DNA of 64,000 bases from Jannaschia helgolandensis (GTDB lineage: Bacteria > Pseudomonadota > Alphaproteobacteria > Rhodobacterales > Rhodobacteraceae). Numbering within the stretch: position 1 is the first letter of the stretch; every line of letters begins with the position of its first letter. Made by a program: the position numbers and the translations under genes. Positions 17,346 through 27,276 of this stretch are shown here, piece after piece. The notes beneath the pieces were generated by a model. The model saw only the letters and a program-made list of their open reading frames with translations, was not told the origin of the DNA and did not search any database. The DNA lies in assembly GCF_900109285.1 (NCBI RefSeq), contig NZ_FNZQ01000001.1:897001-961000 (forward strand), written 5' to 3'.

Positions 17346-18740
17346 TCAGGAATGGATCGCGCCGTCGCCGCAGGCAAGGGCGGCCTCGCGCATGGCTTCG
17401 CTGTAGGTGGGGTGCGCATGGCAGGTTCGCGCCAGATCTTCGGCAGCCGCTCCGAATTCCATCGCGACGCAGACTTCGTGTATCAGATCGCCGGCCATCG
17501 GGCCGATGACGTGGCAACCCAGAATTCGGTCGGTCTTGGCGTCCGCCAGCATTTTTACGAAGCCGTCACCCGAGAAGTTGGCCTTGGCCCGTGCGTTGCC
17601 CATGAAGCTGAATTTGCCGACCTTGTAAGCGCGGCCCTCCTCCTTCAGCTGCTCCTCGGTCATGCCGACGCTGGCCACTTCGGGATGGGTGTAGATCACG
17701 CCGGGAATGACGTCGTAATTCACGTGACCCGCCTGACCGGCCAGGATCTCGGCAATCGCCATGCCCTCGTCCTCGGCCTTATGGGCCAGCATCGGACCTT
17801 CGATCACGTCGCCGATGGCGTATATCCCTTTGACGCTGGTCGCATATCCGTCGTCGACTGCGATCTGCCCGCGCTTCGTCATCTTCATGTTCAGCGCGTC
17901 AAGGCCAAGCCCCTCGACATAGGGTTTGCGGCCCGTGGCGACCAGGACGACATCGGCTTTCAACTCATGCGCGCTGTCGTCCTTGCGCAGCGCATAGGAT
18001 ACATGCGCCTTGCCGCCCTTGACCTCGACCTTCGACACACCTGCGCCGGTGATGAATTTCAGACCCTGCTTTTGCAGAAGCCGTTGGAATGCCTTGGCAA
18101 CTTCGGCGTCCTGTCCGGGGGTGATGGCGTCGAGGTATTCCACAACCGTCACTTCGGCGCCGAGGCGGGCATAGACCGACCCCAGCTCCAGTCCGATGAC
18201 ACCGCCGCCGACCACGACCATGGTTTTCGGGATGGACGACAATTCCAGCGCGCCGGTGGAGGTGACGATGACCTTCTCGTCGATCTCGACGTCCGCGCCC
18301 GGCACGTTGGCCGATTCAGAGCCGGACGCGATGATGATATGTTTGGCGTCGTGGGTGTCGTCGCCGACCTTGACCTTACCCGCCTCGGGGATGGACCCCC
18401 ACCCCTTGAGCCAATCTATCTTGTTCTTCTTGAATAGAAATTCTATGCCCTTGGTGTTCTGGTCGACAGTGCTCTGCTTGTAGTCCAGCATTCCTTTCCA
18501 ATCGACCGAGGGCGACTTGCCCTTCAGGCCCATCTTGCCGAAATTATGCTCGGCTTCGTGCAGCATGTGCGACGCGTGCAACATGGCTTTGGACGGGATG
18601 CAGCCGATGTTCAGGCAGGTGCCGCCCAGCGTGTCGCGGCCCTCGACCACAGCGGTTTTCAGACCGAGCTGTGCGCAGCGGATGGCGCAGACATAGCCGC
18701 CGGGGCCGCTGCCGATGATGATGACGTCGTATTGGGCCAT
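17346..18740 (-). CDS. lpd: Dihydrolipoyl dehydrogenase (E3)
   Basis: A 464-residue flavoprotein disulfide reductase that reoxidises lipoyl groups of the 2-oxoacid dehydrogenases. FAD motif GSGPGG (10-15), redox disulfide Cys42/Cys47 in [15 protein letters not shown] motif [12 protein letters not shown] and active-site His in [10 protein letters not shown] are all present. GGAGGCACC precedes the ATG at 18740; the open frame continues far upstream but overlaps other genes. It lies downstream of sucAB and two small genes in the same orientation, so it probably supplies the E3 of the 2-oxoglutarate dehydrogenase complex. The leader carries three 11-bp tandem repeats. Confidence 0.96.
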   Translation of the reverse strand: MAQYDVIIIGSGPGGYVCAIRCAQLGLKTAVVEGRDTLGGTCLNIGCIPSKAMLHASHMLHEAEHNFGKMGLKGKSPSVDWKGMLDYKQSTVDQNTKGIEFLFKKNKIDWLKGWGSIPEAGKVKVGDDTHDAKHIIIASGSESANVPGADVEIDEKVIVTSTGALELSSIPKTMVVVGGGVIGLELGSVYARLGAEVTVVEYLDAITPGQDAEVAKAFQRLLQKQGLKFITGAGVSKVEVKGGKAHVSYALRKDDSAHELKADVVLVATGRKPYVEGLGLDALNMKMTKRGQIAVDDGYATSVKGIYAIGDVIEGPMLAHKAEDEGMAIAEILAGQAGHVNYDVIPGVIYTHPEVASVGMTEEQLKEEGRAYKVGKFSFMGNARAKANFSGDGFVKMLADAKTDRILGCHVIGPMAGDLIHEVCVAMEFGAAAEDLARTCHAHPTYSEAMREAALACGDGAIHS

Positions 18741-18756
18741 GGTGCCTCCGGGGCGT

Positions 18757-18789
18757 GGGTGATGAACGGGTGATCCACGGGTGATCTGC
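18757..18789. repeat. Three tandem 11-bp repeats in the lpd leader
   Basis: Three units each starting GGGTGAT (18757, 18768, 18779) followed by variable 4-mers, 17-49 nt before the lpd start. The 11-bp period is close to one helical turn, so it could be an array of protein sites. Confidence 0.6.
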
Positions 18790-18808
18790 GTCGGACGGGG
18801 ATCGGAAA

Positions 18809-19204
18809 TCAGATAAGGGTTGAGATAACCATCAGAACGGTCGCCGTGAACCCCACGGCCCAGATGATCGACCGACCCGGCCGCCAGCCGAAGGCATAGG
18901 CCGGGACATACAGAACGCGCGCGCCCAGATAGACCCAGGCGCAGAGCGCGGTGAAGGACGAGGCCTGCCCCGACAGGGTGACGACGACAACGGCGATGGT
19001 GAAGAACAGCAACCATTCGACATGGTTGTTCAATGCGCGCTGCAGGCGAAGCGTGCGCTGCGACATGGCGCGGCTGGGCGGACGGTCGCGGGCCGACATG
19101 GTGTAGCCCGGCCCGATCTCCCGGTTGGCGGGAATCGCGAAGGCGATGAATTGCGCGGCCTGCAGCAGAGCGGCAAGGGCGAGGGCGGTCAGCTCGGGGG
19201 TCAT
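18809..19204 (-). CDS. MAPEG-family membrane protein
   Basis: A 131-residue protein with four hydrophobic helices and the MAPEG pattern ([19 protein letters not shown], followed by [13 protein letters not shown]). The bacterial members' substrate is mostly unknown; eukaryotic ones act on glutathione or eicosanoids. The start overlaps the stop of the upstream small gene by 4 nt (ATGA), so they are co-translated. It lies between sucB and lpd. Confidence 0.88.
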   Translation of the reverse strand: MTPELTALALAALLQAAQFIAFAIPANREIGPGYTMSARDRPPSRAMSQRTLRLQRALNNHVEWLLFFTIAVVVVTLSGQASSFTALCAWVYLGARVLYVPAYAFGWRPGRSIIWAVGFTATVLMVISTLI

Positions 19205-19440
19205 GCAGTGCGCATGAAGCGGGCGGTGACGGGGCCGTCGGTCTGGTTTTCGGCGTCGACCCAGCCTTGGGCCTTCTTGCGGTCGTTGACTTCGAAGAGG
19301 GCGGTGACGCCGGTGCCGTCGGCATCACGCCAGAGTTGCATGAGGGTGAGGCCCGCTTGCATCCGCGTCTCGGAATGGGCGTCGAAGTCGGCCTTCCACG
19401 CGGTGTAGTCGGCGGGGATGTGGTGGGTGAGGAGGTTCAT
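19201..19440 (-). CDS. Small ABM-like (ferredoxin-fold) protein
   Basis: A 79-residue protein whose pattern ([19 protein letters not shown], then [29 protein letters not shown]) resembles antibiotic-biosynthesis-monooxygenase-like dimeric alpha+beta barrels. Such small proteins often bind or modify aromatic or lipid-like molecules; no substrate is evident. Co-translated with the MAPEG gene through an ATGA overlap. Confidence 0.6.
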   Translation of the reverse strand: MNLLTHHIPADYTAWKADFDAHSETRMQAGLTLMQLWRDADGTGVTALFEVNDRKKAQGWVDAENQTDGPVTARFMRTA

Positions 19441-19520
19441 GGGGTGGCTCCGTTGAGATTAGCGAAAGGTTCCACTATCAGATCTTTTCAAGATATTCCC
19501 GATGAGGATGAAGAGCCGAC

Positions 19521-19937
19521 GTGGCTATACAATTTCACCCGAAACGAGGAACAGTTCTTTGCGCAAACTTCGACCAAGGCTTCAGGGCTCCGGAGATGGT
19601 GAAACGTCGATTGTGTATCGTAGTTTCTCCACCGATACACGCCCGGGCCGGACTGTGCACCGTAGTTCCTTTGAGCACGACGGATCCTGATCCGTTGATG
19701 TCATATCATTATAAGTTGGATGTTCCGTTTGTCATTCCTGCTCCATGGGGAAACCGGTCCCGATGGGTGAAGGCCGACATGGTTTGCGCGGTGGGCTTCC
19801 ACAGGCTTGATCTTTTGCGTTTGGACAAGGGGCGAGACGGCAAGCGTAGGTATCAGACATCGGTTCTGTCGAGCGTACATTTGAATCAAATCGTGTCTTG
19901 CATTTTGTGCAGTCTAGGTGGTCCGCCGTTGACATGA
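19521..19937 (+). CDS. PemK/MazF-family toxin-like protein, no antitoxin seen
   Basis: A 138-residue protein of the PemK/MazF-like family, usually ribonucleases cutting mRNA. Seen: the N-terminal strand PKRGTVLCANFDQGFRAPEMVKRRLCIVVSPP, then GLCTVVPLSTTDPDP and the C-terminal WVKADMVCAVGFHRLDLLRL. The R-x-CIVVSP region corresponds to the conserved (K/R)RP(V/A)-V(V/I)S core, but the usual RP proline is replaced (RRLC). No antitoxin ORF is apparent on either side; it sits alone on the forward strand between reverse-strand sucB and lpd genes. The surroundings look lower in GC, hinting at acquisition. Confidence 0.8.
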   Translation: MAIQFHPKRGTVLCANFDQGFRAPEMVKRRLCIVVSPPIHARAGLCTVVPLSTTDPDPLMSYHYKLDVPFVIPAPWGNRSRWVKADMVCAVGFHRLDLLRLDKGRDGKRRYQTSVLSSVHLNQIVSCILCSLGGPPLT

Positions 19938-20051
19938 AGCGAGCGCCACTCCATCTTAATGTCTGTCAGGGCAATGCTTCGGTATCCCACTAAGACCCTA
20001 CCAAGGGCGGCTGGCCGTCGCGACGACTTCAAGTTGCAGGCCAGCGTCGTG
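19938..20051 (+). other. Non-coding stretch ending in a strong terminator; possible small RNA or toxin 3' UTR
   Basis: About 115 bases after the PemK-like gene with no coding potential, ending in the forward terminator at 20052-20079. Either this is the toxin mRNA 3' region or a separate small RNA starts here. No tRNA-like T-loop or known RNA motif was seen. Confidence 0.35.
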
Positions 20052-20079
20052 AAGGCCCCGCTATGCGGGGCCTTTTTTT
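20052..20079 (+). terminator. Strong intrinsic terminator (forward)
   Basis: Perfect stem AAGGCCCCGC / GCGGGGCCTT with a 3-nt loop, running into seven T on the forward strand. On the reverse strand it lies 3 nt after the sucB stop but is not followed by T there, so it mainly ends forward transcription coming from the PemK-like gene. Confidence 0.88.
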
Positions 20080-20081
20080 AT

Positions 20082-21668
20082 TCACAAATCCATCACCAAC
20101 CGACGCGGGTCCTCCAGCGCTTCCTTCACCCGCACGAGGAACGTCACCGCGCCCTTGCCGTCCACGATCCGGTGGTCGTAGCTGAGCGCGAGATACATCA
20201 TCGGGCGGATGACGATTTCGCCGCCGACGACCATGGGCCGGTCCTGGATCTTGTGCATGCCGAGGATGCCCGATTGCGGCGGGTTCAGAATGGGCGAGGA
20301 CATGAGCGAGCCGTAGACGCCGCCGTTCGAGATGGTGAAGGTGCCGCCCTGCATGTCGGCCATCGACAGCTTGCCGTCGCGCGCGGCGGCGCCCTTTTCG
20401 GCGATGGCCTTCTCGATCTCGGCAAACGACATCTGGTCGGCGTCGTGGATCACCGGGACGACGAGGCCCTGCGGCGTGCCTGCCGCGATGCCCATGTGGA
20501 CGAAGTGCTTGTAGACGACGTCGGTGCCGTCGATCTCGGCATTCACTTCGGGCACTTCGCGCAGGGCGTGGACGCAGGCCTTGGTGAAGAAGGACATGAA
20601 GCCCAGCTTCACGCCGTGCTTTTTCAGGAACAGGTCCTTGTATTCGCTTCGTAAGTCCATGACTGCACCCATGTCCACCTCGTTATAGGTGGTCAGCATG
20701 GCGGCGGTGTTCTGGCTGTCTTTCAGACGCTTGGCGATGGTCTGGCGCAGGCGGGTCATCTTCACCCGCTCCTCCCGCGCATCGTCCCCGGCGGGGGTGG
20801 GCGCGCGCGGGGCCTGTTTCGCGTCAGGCGCGGTCGATTTCGCGGCGGAGCCGGCCTTGAGCACGTCTTCCTTCATCACCCGACCGTCGCGGCCGGTGCC
20901 TTTGACCTGCGCGTCGGACAGGCCCATTTCAGCCATCATCTTCTTGGCCGAGGGTGCGTTCTCGACGTCGCCCCTGGCCGCGTCACCGGCCTTGGCTTCG
21001 GGCTTGCCCGCATCGGAACCGGGTTCAGGACTGGCAGGCTTTGGCGTGGCGATCGCCCCGGCCCCGGTGGTCAGAAGGGCCAGCTTGCTGCCGGCGGCGA
21101 CGGTCTCGCCCTCCTGTGCCAGGATTTCGGTCAGGGTGCCTGCGGCAGGGCTGGGCACCTCGACCGAAACCTTGTCGGTCTCCAGCTCGCAGAGCATTTC
21201 GTCGACGGAGACGGTCTCGCCCGGTTGCTTGAACCAGGTGGCGACGGTGGCCTCGGTCACGCTCTCGCCCAGGGCAGGCACCATGATGTCGATCGCCTCG
21301 CCGCCGGTATCGGCGGGGGCATTGCCGGGGTCGGTATTGACGTCGGGTTTGACCTCGACCGGTTCGGCCTTTTCGACTGGCTCGGCCTTGGGGGCGGACT
21401 TTTCGGCCTTGGGTGCCGGGGCTTCGCCTTCACCTTCCGATATGGTCGCCAGCAGGGCGTCGACGCCGACGGTCTCGCCCTCGGCGGCGACGATCTCGCC
21501 CAGCGTTCCGGCGGCGGGCGATGGCACTTCGACGGTGACCTTGTCGGTCTCCAGCTCGCAGAGCATTTCGTCGACGGCGACGGTATCGCCGGGCTGCTTG
21601 AACCAGGTGGCCACGGTGGCCTCGGTCACGGATTCGCCCAGGGTGGGGACTTTAACTTCGATGGTCAT
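20082..21668 (-). CDS. sucB: 2-oxoglutarate dehydrogenase E2, dihydrolipoyl succinyltransferase, two lipoyl domains
   Basis: A 528-residue E2. Two near-identical lipoyl domains are visible, with lipoylated Lys43 and Lys166 in ELETDKV, joined by Ala/Pro/Glu-rich linkers; then a peripheral E1/E3-binding domain (about 235-270, [30 protein letters not shown]) and the C-terminal catalytic domain with His/Asp in [15 protein letters not shown]. coli SucB has one lipoyl domain and about 405 residues. The start is 6 nt after the sucA stop. Confidence 0.96.
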   Translation of the reverse strand: MTIEVKVPTLGESVTEATVATWFKQPGDTVAVDEMLCELETDKVTVEVPSPAAGTLGEIVAAEGETVGVDALLATISEGEGEAPAPKAEKSAPKAEPVEKAEPVEVKPDVNTDPGNAPADTGGEAIDIMVPALGESVTEATVATWFKQPGETVSVDEMLCELETDKVSVEVPSPAAGTLTEILAQEGETVAAGSKLALLTTGAGAIATPKPASPEPGSDAGKPEAKAGDAARGDVENAPSAKKMMAEMGLSDAQVKGTGRDGRVMKEDVLKAGSAAKSTAPDAKQAPRAPTPAGDDAREERVKMTRLRQTIAKRLKDSQNTAAMLTTYNEVDMGAVMDLRSEYKDLFLKKHGVKLGFMSFFTKACVHALREVPEVNAEIDGTDVVYKHFVHMGIAAGTPQGLVVPVIHDADQMSFAEIEKAIAEKGAAARDGKLSMADMQGGTFTISNGGVYGSLMSSPILNPPQSGILGMHKIQDRPMVVGGEIVIRPMMYLALSYDHRIVDGKGAVTFLVRVKEALEDPRRLVMDL

Positions 21669-21674
21669 GGCGGG

Positions 21675-24632
21675 TTACTCCGTGCTCAGCGCTTCGTCGA
21701 CGAGCGCTGCCTGTTGGGATTTATGCTGACTGGCGAGGCCCGTCGCGGGCGACGCGCTGGCGGCGCGACCGACATAACGGGGGCGGGTATGGCTGGCGCC
21801 GATACGGGTCAGCACCCATTCGATGTTCGGCTCGACGAATGTCCAGCCGCCCTGGTTCTTGGGCTCTTCCTGACACCAGACGATTTCGGCCTTCAGGAAG
21901 CGTTGCAGCTCGTTGACCATCGACAGGGCCGGGAACGGATAGAACTGCTCCAGCCGCAGGATATAGACATCGGTGATGCCACGCGCATCGCGCTCTTCCA
22001 GCAGGTCGAAGTAGACCTTGCCCGAACAGACGATGACGCGCTTGATCTTGTCGTCGGCGACCAGTTCCGTGTCCGAATTGCCGTGCTGCGCATCGTCCCA
22101 GAGGACGCGGTGGAAGGAGGAGCCGAGGGTGAATTCCTCCTTCTTCGAGACCGCCATCTTGTGACGCAACAGCGATTTCGGGGTCATCAGGATCAGCGGC
22201 TTGCGGAAGTCGCGGTGCAGCTGACGACGCAGGATGTGGAAGTAGTTGGCGGGCGTGGTGCAGTTTGCCACGATCCAGTTGTCGGAGCCGCATTGCTGCA
22301 GGAAGCGTTCCAGACGAGCCGACGAATGCTCCGGCCCCTGACCTTCGTAGCCGTGCGGCAGAAGGCAGACGAGGCCCGACATGCGGAGCCATTTGGACTC
22401 GCCGGAACTGATGAACTGATCGAACATGATCTGCGCACCGTTGGCGAAGTCGCCGAACTGCGCTTCCCACATGGTCAGGGCGTTGGGTTCGGCCAGCGAG
22501 TAGCCATACTCAAACCCCAGCACCGCGTATTCCGACAGGGCGGAATCGATGACTTCGAAGTGCGCCTGCCCTTCGCGGATGTGGTTGAGGGGGTAATAGC
22601 GTTCCTCGGTCTGCTGGTTGACGAAGGACGAATGACGCTGGCTGAAGGTGCCGCGCGTGCTGTCCTGCCCCGACAGGCGGACCCTGTAGCCCTCGGTCAG
22701 CAGCGACCCGAACGCCAGCGCTTCGGCGGTGGCCCAGTCGAAGTTCGCACCGGTCTTGAACATCTCGGCCTTGGCATCCAGCAGGCGACCGATGGTCCTG
22801 TGCAGCGGAAAGCCATCGGGTGCCGCCGACACGGCCGCACCGACCTCCGTGTAGGTCGCTTCGGGGATCGCGGTTTCACCGCGGATGTAATCGTCCTCTT
22901 TCCGGCGATCCAGATGCGACCAGCGCCCGTCCAGCCAGTCGGCCTTGTTGGGCTTGTAGTCGCGCCCGGCCTCGAATTCCTCGGCCAGCTTGTCCTGGAA
23001 GGCGGATTTCATGTCCTCGATTTCGCCCTCGGGGATCAGTCCGTCCTTGACCAGCCGCTCGGTATAGAGCGTCAGCGTCGTTTTCTGCTGTTTGATCTGC
23101 TTGTACATCAGGGGGTTGGTGAACATCGGCTCGTCCCCCTCGTTATGGCCGAAGCGGCGATAGCAGAAGATGTCGAGCACGACGTCCTTGCCGAACTTCT
23201 GCCGGAACTCGATGGCGACGCGGGCGGCGTGGACGACCGCCTCCGGGTCGTCGCCGTTGACGTGGAAGATCGGCGCCTCGACCACCAGCGCGTTGTCGGT
23301 GGGATAGGGACTGGAGCGCGAGAAGTGCGGCGCGGTCGTGAACCCGATCTGGTTGTTCACGACGATATGGATGGTGCCGCCGGTGCGGTGACCGCGCACG
23401 CCCGAGAGGGCGAAACATTCCGCCACCACGCCCTGACCGGCAAAGGCCGCATCGCCGTGCAGCAAAAGGCCCGCGACCTTCTTGCGGCTGGTGTCGCCGA
23501 TCTGATCCTGTTTGGCGCGGACCTTGCCCAGAACGACGGGGTTGACCGCTTCGAGGTGGGAGGGGTTCGCGGTCAGCGACAGATGCACGGTGTTACCGTC
23601 GAATTCGCGGTCCGACGACGCGCCGAGGTGATATTTCACGTCGCCCGATCCGTCGACGTCCTCGGGTTTGAAGCTGCCGCCCTGAAACTCGTTGAAGATC
23701 GCCTTGTAGGGCTTGTTCATCACGTTCGCGAGGACAGACAGGCGACCCCGGTGCGGCATTCCAATCACGATATCCGACAGGCCCAGTTGCCCACCGCGCT
23801 TGATGATCTGTTCCATCGCGGGGATCAGCGCCTCGCCCCCGTCCAGGCCGAACCGCTTGGTTCCCATGTATTTGACGTGCAGGTATTTCTCGAAGCCCTC
23901 GGCCTCGACCAGCTTGTTGAGGATGGCGCGCCTGCCGTTCTGGGTGAACTCGATCTCCTTGCCCAGACCCTCGATGCGTTCCTTCAGCCAGCCGGACTGT
24001 TCGGGGTCGGAAATGTGCATGTATTGCAGCGCGAAGGTGCCACAATACGTCCGCTTCAGGATCGCGATGATCTGGTTGAGGGTCGCGACCTCCAGCCCCA
24101 ACACGTTGTCGATGAAGATCGGGCGGTCCATGTCGGCATCGGTGAAGCCGTAGGACCGGGGGTCCAGTTCGGGGTGGGGCACGTCGTTGCGCATGCCCAG
24201 CGGGTCCAGGTCGGCGGCCAGATGGCCGCGAATGCGATAGGCCCGGATCAGCATGATGGCGCGGATGGAGTCCAGCACGGCGCGCTTGATCTGATCGTCG
24301 GAGGGGGCCGCGCCGGCCTGCGCCGCCTTGGCCTTGATCTTGTCGCCAGCCGCCTTGCCCTCTGGTTCCTCCGGCCATTCGCCGGTCAGCGCCGCGGTCA
24401 GATCGTCGCCCGGCACCGGCGGCCAGTCGGTGCGCGCCCAGCTTGGCCCGGCGGCCTCGGCCTGTGCGACCTCGCCCTCGTCGCCCATGGCGGCGAAGAA
24501 CTGCTTCCACGTCTCGTCCACGGCGGTCGGATCATTGGCGTAGCGGGCATACATCTGTTCGAGGTATTCCGCGTTATGCCCCTGCATGAAACTGGTGGAG
24601 CGGAAGACGTCGTTGTCGGATTGGTCGGTCAT
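21675..24632 (-). CDS. sucA: 2-oxoglutarate dehydrogenase E1
   Basis: A 985-residue thiamin-diphosphate-dependent decarboxylase of the TCA cycle. N-terminal SFMQGHNAEYLEQMY is the E2-binding segment; GMPHRGRLSVLANVM, HGDAAFAGQGVVAE, NNQIGFTT and YRRFGHNEGDEPMFT are classic SucA motifs. The ATG overlaps the stop of the preceding exported-protein gene by 4 nt. Order sucD, small gene, sucA, sucB on the reverse strand. Confidence 0.97.
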   Translation of the reverse strand: MTDQSDNDVFRSTSFMQGHNAEYLEQMYARYANDPTAVDETWKQFFAAMGDEGEVAQAEAAGPSWARTDWPPVPGDDLTAALTGEWPEEPEGKAAGDKIKAKAAQAGAAPSDDQIKRAVLDSIRAIMLIRAYRIRGHLAADLDPLGMRNDVPHPELDPRSYGFTDADMDRPIFIDNVLGLEVATLNQIIAILKRTYCGTFALQYMHISDPEQSGWLKERIEGLGKEIEFTQNGRRAILNKLVEAEGFEKYLHVKYMGTKRFGLDGGEALIPAMEQIIKRGGQLGLSDIVIGMPHRGRLSVLANVMNKPYKAIFNEFQGGSFKPEDVDGSGDVKYHLGASSDREFDGNTVHLSLTANPSHLEAVNPVVLGKVRAKQDQIGDTSRKKVAGLLLHGDAAFAGQGVVAECFALSGVRGHRTGGTIHIVVNNQIGFTTAPHFSRSSPYPTDNALVVEAPIFHVNGDDPEAVVHAARVAIEFRQKFGKDVVLDIFCYRRFGHNEGDEPMFTNPLMYKQIKQQKTTLTLYTERLVKDGLIPEGEIEDMKSAFQDKLAEEFEAGRDYKPNKADWLDGRWSHLDRRKEDDYIRGETAIPEATYTEVGAAVSAAPDGFPLHRTIGRLLDAKAEMFKTGANFDWATAEALAFGSLLTEGYRVRLSGQDSTRGTFSQRHSSFVNQQTEERYYPLNHIREGQAHFEVIDSALSEYAVLGFEYGYSLAEPNALTMWEAQFGDFANGAQIMFDQFISSGESKWLRMSGLVCLLPHGYEGQGPEHSSARLERFLQQCGSDNWIVANCTTPANYFHILRRQLHRDFRKPLILMTPKSLLRHKMAVSKKEEFTLGSSFHRVLWDDAQHGNSDTELVADDKIKRVIVCSGKVYFDLLEERDARGITDVYILRLEQFYPFPALSMVNELQRFLKAEIVWCQEEPKNQGGWTFVEPNIEWVLTRIGASHTRPRYVGRAASASPATGLASQHKSQQAALVDEALSTE

Positions 24633-25228
24633 GGCTTCGTTTCCTCGGTGAGGACGGTTGCGATTTCGGCAAGGGTTTCGGGCGCGCCGTCGACCTCGGT
24701 GGTGTTGATTATCGTCAGACCAACGGGCGCATCCGCAGCCGCGTTCCCTGTCGTGGCAAATCGGCAGATCCGCTCGACCCGTCCGGGGAGGGTGCGGGTC
24801 TGGACGATGGTCAGGACGCCATCGTCGTCGGTCAGAACGCGGGATTTCGTCGTATCGGTATCCCGCCGGGCCAGCAGGCCGGGCGCGGACCGGCGTTGCA
24901 GATCGAGCAGGGTGGCAATGTCCTCGCCGCCGTCATCCCCGGCCAGATAGCCGGTCATCAGGGTCCAGGCGAGGGCATCGACCTGCGCCTCTGTCAGGTC
25001 GGAATCGCGGGTCAGGACGGTCCAGCCCTCGGATTCAAGCTGGGTGACGGCGTCGGGGAATGTGCTCGTCCCGGCGCAGGCCGTCGCGATGTCGGCGGCA
25101 GCGGGCGTGATGAAAAGCATCGAAGCGAAGACGCCGAACGCGATCGCACGATGCCCGCCATTGCGCCGGGTCCGAACGATCCCGCCGGGGCGGGCGCAGC
25201 CTTTTTCGCTTTGTTCGGCGGTTCTCAT
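24629..25228 (-). CDS. Exported protein of unknown function between sucD and sucA
   Basis: A 199-residue protein with a basic start, a hydrophobic stretch ending AADI (HRAIAFGVFASMLFITPAAA, cleavage near residue 45) and a soluble body rich in Asp/Thr containing two Cys (in ATACAG and ERICRFA). A start nearer the hydrophobic core is possible because the first 25 residues are unusually long for a signal peptide. No family is recognised. Its ATGA overlap with sucA shows co-translation with the oxoglutarate dehydrogenase genes. Confidence 0.65.
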   Translation of the reverse strand: MRTAEQSEKGCARPGGIVRTRRNGGHRAIAFGVFASMLFITPAAADIATACAGTSTFPDAVTQLESEGWTVLTRDSDLTEAQVDALAWTLMTGYLAGDDGGEDIATLLDLQRRSAPGLLARRDTDTTKSRVLTDDDGVLTIVQTRTLPGRVERICRFATTGNAAADAPVGLTIINTTEVDGAPETLAEIATVLTEETKP

Positions 25229-25260
25229 GCCGTCACTCCAGTCGGGGTCGATGGATCACG

Positions 25261-26142
25261 TCACCCGATCGCGTCCTTCACCGCTTCGCCCAGCGTCGCC
25301 GGGCTGTCGGCGACGACGATGCCAGCCGATTTCATGGCCTCGATCTTCGATTCCGCGTCACCCTTGCCGCCCGCGACGATGGCGCCGGCGTGGCCCATGC
25401 GGCGACCCGGAGGGGCGGTGCGCCCGGCGATGAAACCGGCGGTCGGCTTCCAGCGGCCGGCCCTGCGTTCGTCGGCCAGAAACTGCGCGGCTTCCTCTTC
25501 CGCCGTACCGCCGATCTCGCCGATCATGATGATCGAGTGCGTTTCTGGATCAGCGAGGAACATTTCCAGCACATCGATGTGCTCGGTCCCCTTGATCGGG
25601 TCGCCACCGATGCCCACGGCGGTCGACTGGCCCAGCCCCATGTCGGTCGTCTGTTTGACTGCCTCATAGGTCAGTGTGCCGGAGCGGGATACGACCCCGA
25701 CCGACCCGCGTTTGTGGATGTGACCCGGCATGATGCCTATCTTGCATTCGCCGGGCGTGATGACACCGGGGCAGTTCGGACCGATCAGCCGGGTTTTCGA
25801 ACCGTCCAGCGCGCGTTTGACGCGCGTCATGTCGAGCACCGGGATGCCTTCGGTGATGCAGACGACCAGCGGAATTTCGGCGTCGATGGCCTCGAGGATG
25901 GAATCGGCGGCGAAGGGGGGCGGGACGTAGATCACGCTGGCCGTCGCGCCGGTGTGGGCGACCGCTTCGTGGGAGCTGTCGAAGACCGGCAGGCCCAGAC
26001 GCGTCTGCCCCCCTTTGCCGGGTGTCACGCCGCCGACCATTTTCGTGCCATAGGCAATTGCCTGTTCGGTGTGGAATGTCCCCTGCGAGCCGGTCAGGCC
26101 CTGGCAGATCACCTTGGTGTCTTTGTCGATGAGAATGGCCAT
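25261..26142 (-). CDS. sucD: Succinyl-CoA synthetase alpha subunit
   Basis: A 293-residue alpha subunit. CoA-binding [15 protein letters not shown] at the N-terminus, the IGPNCPGVI segment and the phosphorylated His in [15 protein letters not shown] are visible. It makes ATP/GTP from succinyl-CoA with SucC, encoded 1.1 kb upstream. Two small exported-protein genes separate sucC from sucD. Confidence 0.97.
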   Translation of the reverse strand: MAILIDKDTKVICQGLTGSQGTFHTEQAIAYGTKMVGGVTPGKGGQTRLGLPVFDSSHEAVAHTGATASVIYVPPPFAADSILEAIDAEIPLVVCITEGIPVLDMTRVKRALDGSKTRLIGPNCPGVITPGECKIGIMPGHIHKRGSVGVVSRSGTLTYEAVKQTTDMGLGQSTAVGIGGDPIKGTEHIDVLEMFLADPETHSIIMIGEIGGTAEEEAAQFLADERRAGRWKPTAGFIAGRTAPPGRRMGHAGAIVAGGKGDAESKIEAMKSAGIVVADSPATLGEAVKDAIG

Positions 26143-26157
26143 GGGGCCTCCGGCTGG

Positions 26158-26730
26158 TCAGTTATGAACGATAAGGATGACGGGGTGGTCGAAGGCGACT
26201 CCTTCGCCCGTTTCGGGGTCGACAAACGTGGTGCGCGCAAGCGGCAGGGTCACCGACAGGTTATCGAAGAAGAATCCGACGCCGCCGTCCGGATTGCGGC
26301 CCGCCCCGCGCGGGGCCAGCAAGGTATCGCTGCCGTCGACCAGGCGCGGCGCCAGTATTTCCCCGGTCAGACGATTGGCTGTCGCGGTGCCGACCGCGGG
26401 CGATCCGACGGAACAGCCGGTGCCGCTCACGATCTGGCGCTGGCCCTGATCGTCGGTAAAGCTCTGATCCGGTGCCGGGCCGATGCGGATGAACGTCAGC
26501 GTGCCGGGGTTGGCATAGACGATGGAGTCGCCGTCGCGTTCGCGGACCGGAAAATTCAGCGCCCGCGCCGCAGCGTCCTGCGTGCGGAGGGTCCGGTTGT
26601 TCAGGCAGACGGCTTCGGCGGCGAAGCGCACGCGCTGTGCCGCGATGTCCGACACGCCGGGACCGAAGCCGTTCGGCCCCGTGGAAGCGCATCCGGCCAA
26701 TGTCAGCAGGAGAAGCAGCGCGCGTTTCAT
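26158..26730 (-). CDS. Lipoprotein of unknown function between sucC and sucD
   Basis: A 190-residue protein with a lipoprotein signal ([16 protein letters not shown]; lipobox LAGC, Cys14). The body has no family I recognise; it contains VCLNNRTLRTQDAAARALNFP and a C-terminal FFFDNLSVTLPL segment. Its start overlaps the upstream exported gene's stop by 4 nt, and it ends 15 nt before sucD. Confidence 0.65.
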   Translation of the reverse strand: MKRALLLLLTLAGCASTGPNGFGPGVSDIAAQRVRFAAEAVCLNNRTLRTQDAAARALNFPVRERDGDSIVYANPGTLTFIRIGPAPDQSFTDDQGQRQIVSGTGCSVGSPAVGTATANRLTGEILAPRLVDGSDTLLAPRGAGRNPDGGVGFFFDNLSVTLPLARTTFVDPETGEGVAFDHPVILIVHN

Positions 26731-27266
26731 TTCATCGCCTCGCGGCTGGCGTCCGGGGTCAGGCGTTCGACCGACAGGAACGTCTCGGGACCGGTGGGGC
26801 CGGGGCGCGTGCCGGTGTGGACGACCGCGACGCGCGCCGGGTTCAGGGCGCGGGCCGCCAGCAGGGTCGTACCGGGCAGCGCGGCGGCCGCATGGGTTTC
26901 GGGCAGGGGGGCCAGCGTCCGGATGCCCTCGGACGCCAGTGTTCGGATCGCCGCCTCTGCCGCCGCCATGCCATGGTCGCCATCGAATGCGACGTCGCAG
27001 CGGCGGTCGGTGCCGGGGGTGACGGGGCGTTGATCGGTGCCGCGCGCGACTTGCGACGGGGCGACGTCCGAAGCGGGCGCGCGGTCGTAGTAATCGAGGC
27101 GCGCACCGGTCCTGCCAATCCTGTCGACGGCCTGATCCGCTGTCAGATAAGGCGACAGACAGTTCGCTGCGAAGGCGGCGAATATCGTATCGTCACCAGC
27201 CTGCGCAGAAGCTGTAACGGGCGCAGCCATCATAGTGGCAACCACGAGGGAGCGGAGGAGCGGCAC
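26727..27266 (-). CDS. Exported protein of unknown function downstream of sucC
   Basis: A 179-residue protein with a signal peptide ([23 protein letters not shown], cleavage after about residue 22). The segment [23 protein letters not shown] is reminiscent of small Rhodobacterales periplasmic proteins, but I cannot name a function. The start is 10 nt after the sucC stop, so it is part of the suc operon. Confidence 0.65.
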   Translation of the reverse strand: MPLLRSLVVATMMAAPVTASAQAGDDTIFAAFAANCLSPYLTADQAVDRIGRTGARLDYYDRAPASDVAPSQVARGTDQRPVTPGTDRRCDVAFDGDHGMAAAEAAIRTLASEGIRTLAPLPETHAAAALPGTTLLAARALNPARVAVVHTGTRPGPTGPETFLSVERLTPDASREAMK

Positions 27267-27276
27267 CCGGTCTTTC

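Noticed and set aside
17346-19328. Upstream extension of lpd to 660 codons
   Set aside because: The extra 196 codons overlap the MAPEG and small ABM-like genes; the good ribosome binding site and the usual Lpd start are at 18740.
21225-24950. A 1241-codon forward ORF opposite sucA
   Set aside because: It is fully antisense to sucA and part of sucB, has no recognisable motif and arises from high-GC third-position bias.
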